Source of the DNA: Saccharothrix sp. ST-888
GTDB lineage: Bacteria; Actinomycetota; Actinomycetes; Streptomycetales; Streptomycetaceae
NCBI RefSeq assembly: GCF_000955975.1
Contig: NZ_JYJF01000087.1
Coordinates: forward strand, 1-31,768
Length of the DNA: 31,768 nucleotides
Direction: 5' to 3'
Under the pieces are notes generated by a model. It saw only the letters and a program-made list of their open reading frames with translations, was not told the DNA's origin and searched no databases. This document shows, piece after piece, positions 28,402 to 31,768 of this stretch. Position 1 is the stretch's first letter, and every line of letters starts with the position of its first letter. The position numbers were made by a program, and so were the translations under genes.

Positions 28402-28579
28402 TGTCGTCGGTGACCTCGACGGCCCGGTCTGCGGGGAACCCGGCCAGGCCGTGCGGGCCGAAGCGGTCCCGGATGTGATCCAGCCGGAGGAACTCGATGG
28501 GCCACCCGAGGGCGTCTCCTACCGCACCGCCGAGCAGCGAACCGCGTACCCGGTCGGCGAACTGTGCGAGGTCAGTCAT
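28340..28579 (-). pseudogene. ADP-ribosylglycohydrolase, interrupted by the prophage
   Basis: The N-terminal 79 residues of a DraG/ARH-type ADP-ribosylglycohydrolase: RGSLLGGAVGDALGWPIEF is the hallmark start and VTDDTQMTLFT the metal-binding motif (first Asp pair). The frame then leaves the family (DHTKSRCPRWPLP, stop), so only the first part remains here. The rest of the gene should lie at the far side of the prophage, outside the window. The ATG at 28579 is preferred; an alternative start upstream would add about 20 residues. Such genes remove ADP-ribose from proteins; interruption probably inactivates it. Confidence 0.8.
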
Positions 28580-28642
28580 ACGAGGATCTTCCCAGACGTC
28601 CTCCCGACCGTGTCCGGCCCTTCCGCCCGCCCCTGCCACGCC

Positions 28643-28810
28643 TCAGCGGCCGGGCTTCCGACGGCCCCGCCGGAGCCGGGAGCCCGCGTAGACCAGGTCC
28701 GCCAGCAGGACCACCACACCGATGATCAGCAGATAGAACAGGCCCTTGACGGCCACCCCGACGATTCCCAGGACGATGGCCACGATGACCACGAACAGGA
28801 AGAGTGCCAT
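28643..28810 (-). CDS. Small hydrophobic membrane protein (55 aa), Streptomyces type
   Basis: ATG with an excellent AAGGAGG upstream. Two membrane helices are visible, at residues 2-20 (ALFLFVVIVAIVLGIVGVA) and 23-40 (GLFYLLIIGVVVLLADLV), followed by a basic tail (SRLRRGRRKPGR) that should face the cytoplasm. Such short hydrophobic proteins are common in streptomycete genomes. It is too short for some gene finders. It follows the PRC-barrel gene by about 28 bases and may be in the same transcript. Confidence 0.8.
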   Translation of the reverse strand: MALFLFVVIVAIVLGIVGVAVKGLFYLLIIGVVVLLADLVYAGSRLRRGRRKPGR

Positions 28811-28838
28811 GGCCGACCTCCTTCGACACCGTGGGCCG

Positions 28839-29195
28839 TCAGCGGCGTGCGAGGCGCCGCTCGCCGCCCGTGCCCTGGGCGTAGCTCAACTTGTAGTGGG
28901 CGAAGACGGCCTCCTCGTCCTCGGCCGGCAGCTCGCCGTCGGTGTCGATGGCGGGCGCCCCCTTGACCCGGCCCTTGGGGTGGGCGACCTTCAGGTAGCC
29001 GGGGCCCACCGTGGCTCCGGCGAGCGGGACGAACACCAGCCGGTGCCGGGTGAGCAGGCCGACCGTGACGGTGGCGAACGCCGGCTGGTCCGTCGCGGTG
29101 TCCACGTAGACGGACTCCAGCGTGCCGATCTTGTGGCCGTCGACGTCGACCACGTCGTGTCCCCGCCACTCCCGGATGTCACTCGCTTCGATCAT
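28839..29195 (-). CDS. PRC-barrel domain protein (118 aa)
   Basis: The ATG at 29195 is preferred, with GGGAGG upstream; the frame is open to 29510 but lacks a good start there. IREWRGHDVVDVDGHKIGTLESVYVDTATDQPAFATV is the PRC-barrel start (quoted in part: DVDGHKIGTLESVYVD), followed by LVFVPLAGATVGPGYLKVAH, the second half of the barrel. The C-terminal 30 residues are charged (DGELPAEDEEAVFAHYKL). PRC-barrel proteins are found in RNA-processing and photosynthetic complexes; in streptomycetes small ones like this are abundant, with unknown roles in stress. Confidence 0.88.
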   Translation of the reverse strand: MIEASDIREWRGHDVVDVDGHKIGTLESVYVDTATDQPAFATVTVGLLTRHRLVFVPLAGATVGPGYLKVAHPKGRVKGAPAIDTDGELPAEDEEAVFAHYKLSYAQGTGGERRLARR

Positions 29196-29292
29196 CACCG
29201 GCCTCCCGCCTGCCACTGCCTTCCGCCCACCTACCAGGCTGCTACCCACTGAGCGCGACGCAAACTGATCATCCCCACCCGGACCGGGAGCC

Positions 29293-29307
29293 CCCGGCGG
29301 CGCCGGG
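29293..29307. repeat. Short hairpin upstream of the decayed genes
   Basis: CCCGGC and GCCGGG, six pairs with a three-base loop, in the 150-base stretch between the PRC-barrel gene and the pseudogenes. I see no gene here. Confidence 0.4.
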
Positions 29308-29346
29308 CAGGACGGCGTGGTCGGGCCGCAGACCTGGACCGCTGCC

Positions 29347-29689
29347 ATGCGCACCGACAACGTCACCGGCTGAGGACTACACCACCCTGTCTGACGCTTC
29401 CCGCCGTACCGCCCGCACCGCGCTGCAGCTGCTCGGCCTGGCCGTCGGCCTTCCCCTTCCGGTCCACGACGCCGGACTGCCGGACACCCTCCCACGGCTC
29501 GGCGCCGCACCGGCGGTGGCCGCGATCGTGACCCGGGCGACGGCCTCGCCGGTCATCGACGGCCTGCTGCCGTCGTGGCTGCGGACCGCATCCGCGAAGG
29601 CGCCGCCGCCACCGGTCAACCCTGCCGTTCCACCGGAGGCCACGGTGGCCGCGCCGACCATCCCGGACGACGGTGGTGCCGGTGCCTGA
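29347..29689 (+). pseudogene. Decayed phage-like gene, frame disrupted
   Basis: A short start frame, MRTDNVTG, ends at a stop (29371), while the coding pattern continues in the next frame from 29372 to the stop at 29687. That frame reads TLSDASRRTARTALQLLGLAVGLPLPVHDAGLP and on to TVAAPTIPDDGGAGA, with a clear membrane-like helix (LQLLGLAVGLPL) and strong third-position GC. No start codon precedes it. I read it as a frameshifted remnant of a small phage- or element-type protein. Alternatively it is a real gene whose start I cannot identify. Confidence 0.5.
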
Positions 29690-29933
29690 CGAGTCCACCG
29701 GCCTCGCCGGGCCGGACGCGATCGTCGTGTGGTCCGGGGCCGTCACCTCGATCACGACCGGCCTTGGACTGCTCTGGCGAACGCCCCGGGGCCTGCGTCG
29801 CGTGCTCCACCGCGCCGAGCTGTTCTGAGACGACTGGCAGGGCACCGAGGACCGGCCAGGCATCGCAGGCCTCCCAGGGGTCATGGCGCGCCTGGACCGG
29901 ATCGAGGAGTCCGTCACCACGACGGACCGCTGA
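29673..29933 (+). pseudogene. Decayed phage-like gene with internal stop
   Basis: The frame from the GTG at 29673 reads DAIVVWSGAVTSITTGLGLLWR and RTPRGLRRVLHRAELF, then an in-frame TGA at 29826, then DDWQGTEDRPGIAGLPGVMARLDRIEES and stops at 29931. The part after the stop continues the same protein pattern (DDWxG...RPGVxxxPGVMxRL), recognisable from small phage proteins of streptomycetes. So this is one gene with a premature stop. It overlaps the end of the preceding remnant, as in an intact phage operon. Confidence 0.6.
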
Positions 29934-29942
29934 AGCACCATG

Positions 29943-29970
29943 CCCCTGCTCGGCTTCAGCCGGGCAGGGG
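29943..29970. terminator. Bidirectional terminator hairpin
   Basis: CCCCTGCTCGGC and GCCGGGCAGGGG, 12 pairs with one wobble, four-base loop, followed by TCTTCG. It sits between the decayed genes (plus strand) and the 29991 fragment (minus strand). Confidence 0.75.
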
Positions 29971-29990
29971 TCTTCGTCGTTCGCGGCTAC

Positions 29991-30302
29991 TCAGCGAACC
30001 GCAGCAACAGCATCGGTGTACTGCTCGGTGGTCAAGTCATCGTCAGCGATTCCGAGGGCGTCGAGCACCGACCGCACGACGGCCAGGGACGCCGTGTCGT
30101 AGAGGCGGCCGATCCGCCCGGCCTTCCCGTAGACCGTGTTGCCCGCGAGGCCCAGCTTCCGCTGGCTACTCAGAAACCGGTCGGCGTCCTCGGGACCGGC
30201 CGTCCACAGCGGGCGACCCAGCAACCGCGCGAACTCGACGGGAAGCCCGTGCTCAAGCGCGTAGTCGGTGCACGCGTCGAGAAGCCGCTGCCTGAACGTG
30301 AC
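29991..30302 (-). pseudogene. Possible integrase-family fragment
   Basis: A minus-strand frame of about 104 residues ending at 29991: RQRLLDACTDYALEHGLP, then EDADRFLSSQRKLGLAGNTVYGKAG and RSVLDALGIADDDLT. The FLSSQRKLGLAGNTVYGKAGRI phrase is reminiscent of the arm-binding domain of tyrosine integrases. No ATG, GTG or TTG start is found near a ribosome binding site, so it is probably truncated. The evidence is weak and it could be chance coding on the complementary strand. Confidence 0.3.
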
Positions 30303-30356
30303 GACCGTAGGTCTAGCGTTCTCGGTAGCTGATCGGATCGAGACCAGGAGGCCGTG

Positions 30357-31052
30357 ATGAGAGTCGTTTTCGTGCACGGAGCATGCGTCAAGGACGGATC
30401 GTGGTGGTGGCACCGCACCGCTGAGCTGCTGGCCGAGCGGGACGTCGCCAGCGAGGCGCCCGCCCTGCCGAGTTGCGGCGAGACGGGTGAGCCGACAAGC
30501 GCGCAAGGCCCGGGGCTGGCGGAGGACGTCGCCGCGGTCCGGGGGGTGCTGACGGCGAGCGACGAGCCGACCGTCGTGGTCGCCCACAGCTACGGCGGCA
30601 TCGTCACCGCGGAGGCAGCGGCGGGCGTCGAAGCTGTGCGCCATCTGTTGCTCGTGTCCAGCTACCTGCCCGAGGTCGGGCAGAGCCTCTCCTCGTTCGG
30701 CGGCCAGGAGCCCGCCCCGTTCCTCGACATCGATCCCGAGGGTGGCACGTTCACCGTCCGGCCGGACGCCCTGGCCGAGACGTTCCTCCAAGACTGCGGC
30801 CCGGAGATCCGGCGACAGGCCATGGACAAGACGGCCCGGCAGAGCCTGGCGGTCCTCGAGCAGCCGGTGCAGTCCGCGGCCTGGCAGCACGTGGCCGCGA
30901 CGTACCTCGTCTGCGCGCAGGACCGGGGCACCCCCGCCGAACTGCAACGCGAGTTCGCCGTCCGGGCAGGCAGCGTTGTGGAACTGAACGCCGGCCATCA
31001 CCCGTTCCTGTCCCAGCCGGCCGCCGTCCGCGACCTCGTGCTGAGTCTGTGA
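30357..31052 (+). CDS. Alpha/beta hydrolase (231 aa), esterase-like
   Basis: Hydrolase of the salicylate-esterase/EstC-like type. ATG at 30357 with AGGAGG six bases upstream. The first strand reads RVVFVHGACVKDGSWWWH (oxyanion-hole HGA). The nucleophile elbow is VVVAHSYGG (Ser near residue 83), the acid near TYLVCAQDRGTP (Asp about 191) and the His is NAGHHPFLSQP near 217. All three catalytic residues are thus present. There is no signal peptide, so it is cytoplasmic. The substrate cannot be told. It is probably a host gene. Confidence 0.92.
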   Translation: MRVVFVHGACVKDGSWWWHRTAELLAERDVASEAPALPSCGETGEPTSAQGPGLAEDVAAVRGVLTASDEPTVVVAHSYGGIVTAEAAAGVEAVRHLLLVSSYLPEVGQSLSSFGGQEPAPFLDIDPEGGTFTVRPDALAETFLQDCGPEIRRQAMDKTARQSLAVLEQPVQSAAWQHVAATYLVCAQDRGTPAELQREFAVRAGSVVELNAGHHPFLSQPAAVRDLVLSL

Positions 31053-31080
31053 CGGCGACCGGCGACCGGCGACCGGCGAC
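31053..31080 (+). repeat. Four tandem copies of a 7-base unit
   Basis: CGGCGAC repeated four times exactly, starting right after the hydrolase stop and ending six bases before the start of the SnoaL-like remnant. It may have arisen by slippage, and could vary in copy number. Confidence 0.75.
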
Positions 31081-31086
31081 AACACC

Positions 31087-31281
31087 GTGGAGGCGCGCCG
31101 GGAACTCCTGCTGCTGGCCCGCGCGGCCTACAACAGTCAAGACGCCGACGTCCTTTTGGAATTGGTGAGTGACGACGTCGAATGGCCCAACGACAGCACA
31201 GGGAGGCTCCACGGCAAAGCTGAGGTACGCGCCCGCTGGACCGAGCAGTGGAGCCGCACGCGCCCGCACGACGAGCCGGCC
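31087..31281 (+). pseudogene. SnoaL-like/NTF2-fold protein, truncated by a transposon
   Basis: The GTG start has no good ribosome binding site. The product begins ARRELLLLARAAYNSQDADVLLELVSDDVEWPNDSTG, matching the N-terminal half of SnoaL-like proteins (in part: LARAAYNSQD and DDVEWPNDSTGRLHG), then WTEQWSRTRPHDEP. After this the frame enters unrelated sequence and stops at 31330-31332. The break at about 31281 coincides with the end of the IS1182-like element. The protein would lose most of its fold, so it is a pseudogene. Confidence 0.65.
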
Positions 31282-31768
31282 CGGAAAGAGCCAAACGATC
31301 AATCGGACATCAAGCCGGTGGATTCGGGCTGAGGTTTGACCGTTCTCAGCGAACTTTGACCGCATGGCTGACTCTGTTGCCGAATTTGGGTCGGTGGTCA
31401 GGCTGCGAGTTGGTGGGCGAGCCGGGTGAGTCGACTGGTCCGGGGATGCCGGGGGTCTTCGGCCCAGTGGGGTCGAGCCGGATGACGTTGATCGCGGTGG
31501 CGGAGTAGGCGTGCTGGAGGCTGGTCTTGGGCAGGCCGCGGTAGCGGGCGCGGCGCAATCCGGTGACGTCGAGGGCCTGGTTGATGGTGCCCTCGACGCC
31601 CGCGCGCAGGGTGTACTTGGCCTGCCAGGTGTCGGTCTTCTGCTCGGCGCGGGCCGCGGCGACGGTCTCGTGCAGCTCGCGGGGTCGTAGGGTCAGCATG
31701 CGACGGCCCTTGGCCGCGGTGGTGCACTTGTCGCGGGAGGGACAAGGGCGGCAGTCGGCGCGGGCGAA
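31281..31768 (-). mobile_element. IS1182-like insertion sequence, right end, incomplete
   Basis: A transposase gene on the minus strand runs off the window, with about 65 non-coding bases between its stop and the break in the SnoaL-like gene. The inverted repeats and target duplication cannot be checked, because the far end is not present. Confidence 0.65.
31346..31768 (-). CDS. IS1182-family transposase, C-terminal part
   Basis: Open frame from the window edge; the start lies to the right. It begins ARADCRPCPSRDKCTTAAKGRR with a cysteine knuckle typical of this family. The late motif KYTLRAGVEGTINQALDVTG carries the final catalytic Glu of the DDE triad, followed by LRRARYRGLPKTSLQHAYSATAINVIRL, a family signature. 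Only the last 140 residues are visible. It is on the opposite strand to the SnoaL-like gene it interrupts. Whether the element is intact cannot be judged. Confidence 0.85.
   Translation of the reverse strand, partial: FARADCRPCPSRDKCTTAAKGRRMLTLRPRELHETVAAARAEQKTDTWQAKYTLRAGVEGTINQALDVTGLRRARYRGLPKTSLQHAYSATAINVIRLDPTGPKTPGIPGPVDSPGSPTNSQPDHRPKFGNRVSHAVKVR

Noticed and set aside
29826..29828. Selenocysteine at the in-frame TGA
   Set aside because: No selenoprotein family matches, no SECIS-like context was identified, and the neighbouring gene is also broken; a premature stop is simpler.
29991..31085. 364-codon minus-strand frame
   Set aside because: Most of it is antisense to the alpha/beta hydrolase; only the last part (29991-30302) has a plausible but weak family likeness.

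Overview
The window is high-GC actinobacterial DNA, most likely Streptomyces. It shows strong G/C bias at third codon positions, many GTG starts, GGAGG-type ribosome binding sites, a WhiB-like protein, and chromosomal genes typical of streptomycetes at the right end. Positions 1 to about 28,380 look like the right-hand part of a temperate phage (prophage) integrated by a large serine recombinase. The rest, to 31,768, is host chromosome with older mobile-element debris. The left prophage end lies outside the window.

Layout. (1) 1-13,700, plus strand: a tightly packed replication and recombination module. It holds a DnaB-like helicase, a CHC2/TOPRIM primase, a SNF2-type helicase, small DNA-binding proteins, a probable ssDNA-binding protein, a family A DNA polymerase with 3'-5' exonuclease, a RecA-like recombinase, a small PD-(D/E)XK nuclease, a WhiB-like protein, a Cas4/RecB-type nuclease, a RuvC-like resolvase and a SpoVS-family protein. 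Most genes overlap by a few bases. (2) 13,800-17,400, plus: a run of small proteins of unknown function, two small membrane proteins (holin-like candidates) and a fibronectin type III protein that is probably virion-associated. (3) 17,490-21,065, plus: a cysteine-containing protein, an HNH endonuclease, a degenerate HAD-like protein, and a two-part protein with an N-terminal 7-deazaguanine-transglycosylase-like (DpdA/TGT) barrel. (4) 21,070-26,380, minus: small accessory genes, several followed by their own hairpin terminator, including a serine-recombinase-like protein that has lost its catalytic serine. (5) 26,660-28,273, minus: the large serine integrase, next to an attachment-site junction inside an ADP-ribosylglycohydrolase gene, of which only the first part remains. 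(6) 28,400-31,768: host genes (small hydrophobic protein, PRC-barrel protein, alpha/beta hydrolase), two decayed phage-like genes, and a SnoaL-like gene cut by an IS1182-like transposase that runs off the window.

How it works together. The left two-thirds of the module can unwind, prime, copy, recombine and resolve phage DNA. No large terminase, portal, capsid, tape measure or endolysin is visible, so these must lie to the left of the window or be missing. Four plus-strand genes that follow real intergenic gaps (4944, 9772, 13404, 13808) each have their Shine-Dalgarno sequence buried in an inverted repeat, and two of these gaps share a common upstream motif. This suggests coordinated translational control of sub-operons. 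Other points of interest are the inactive-looking recombinase beside the active integrase, a 47-codon gene whose stop overlaps the integrase stop, hairpin elements in the minus-strand region (one resembling a lone type I-E CRISPR repeat), and the apparent fusion in the transglycosylase-like gene. All functions are inferred from sequence reading alone.
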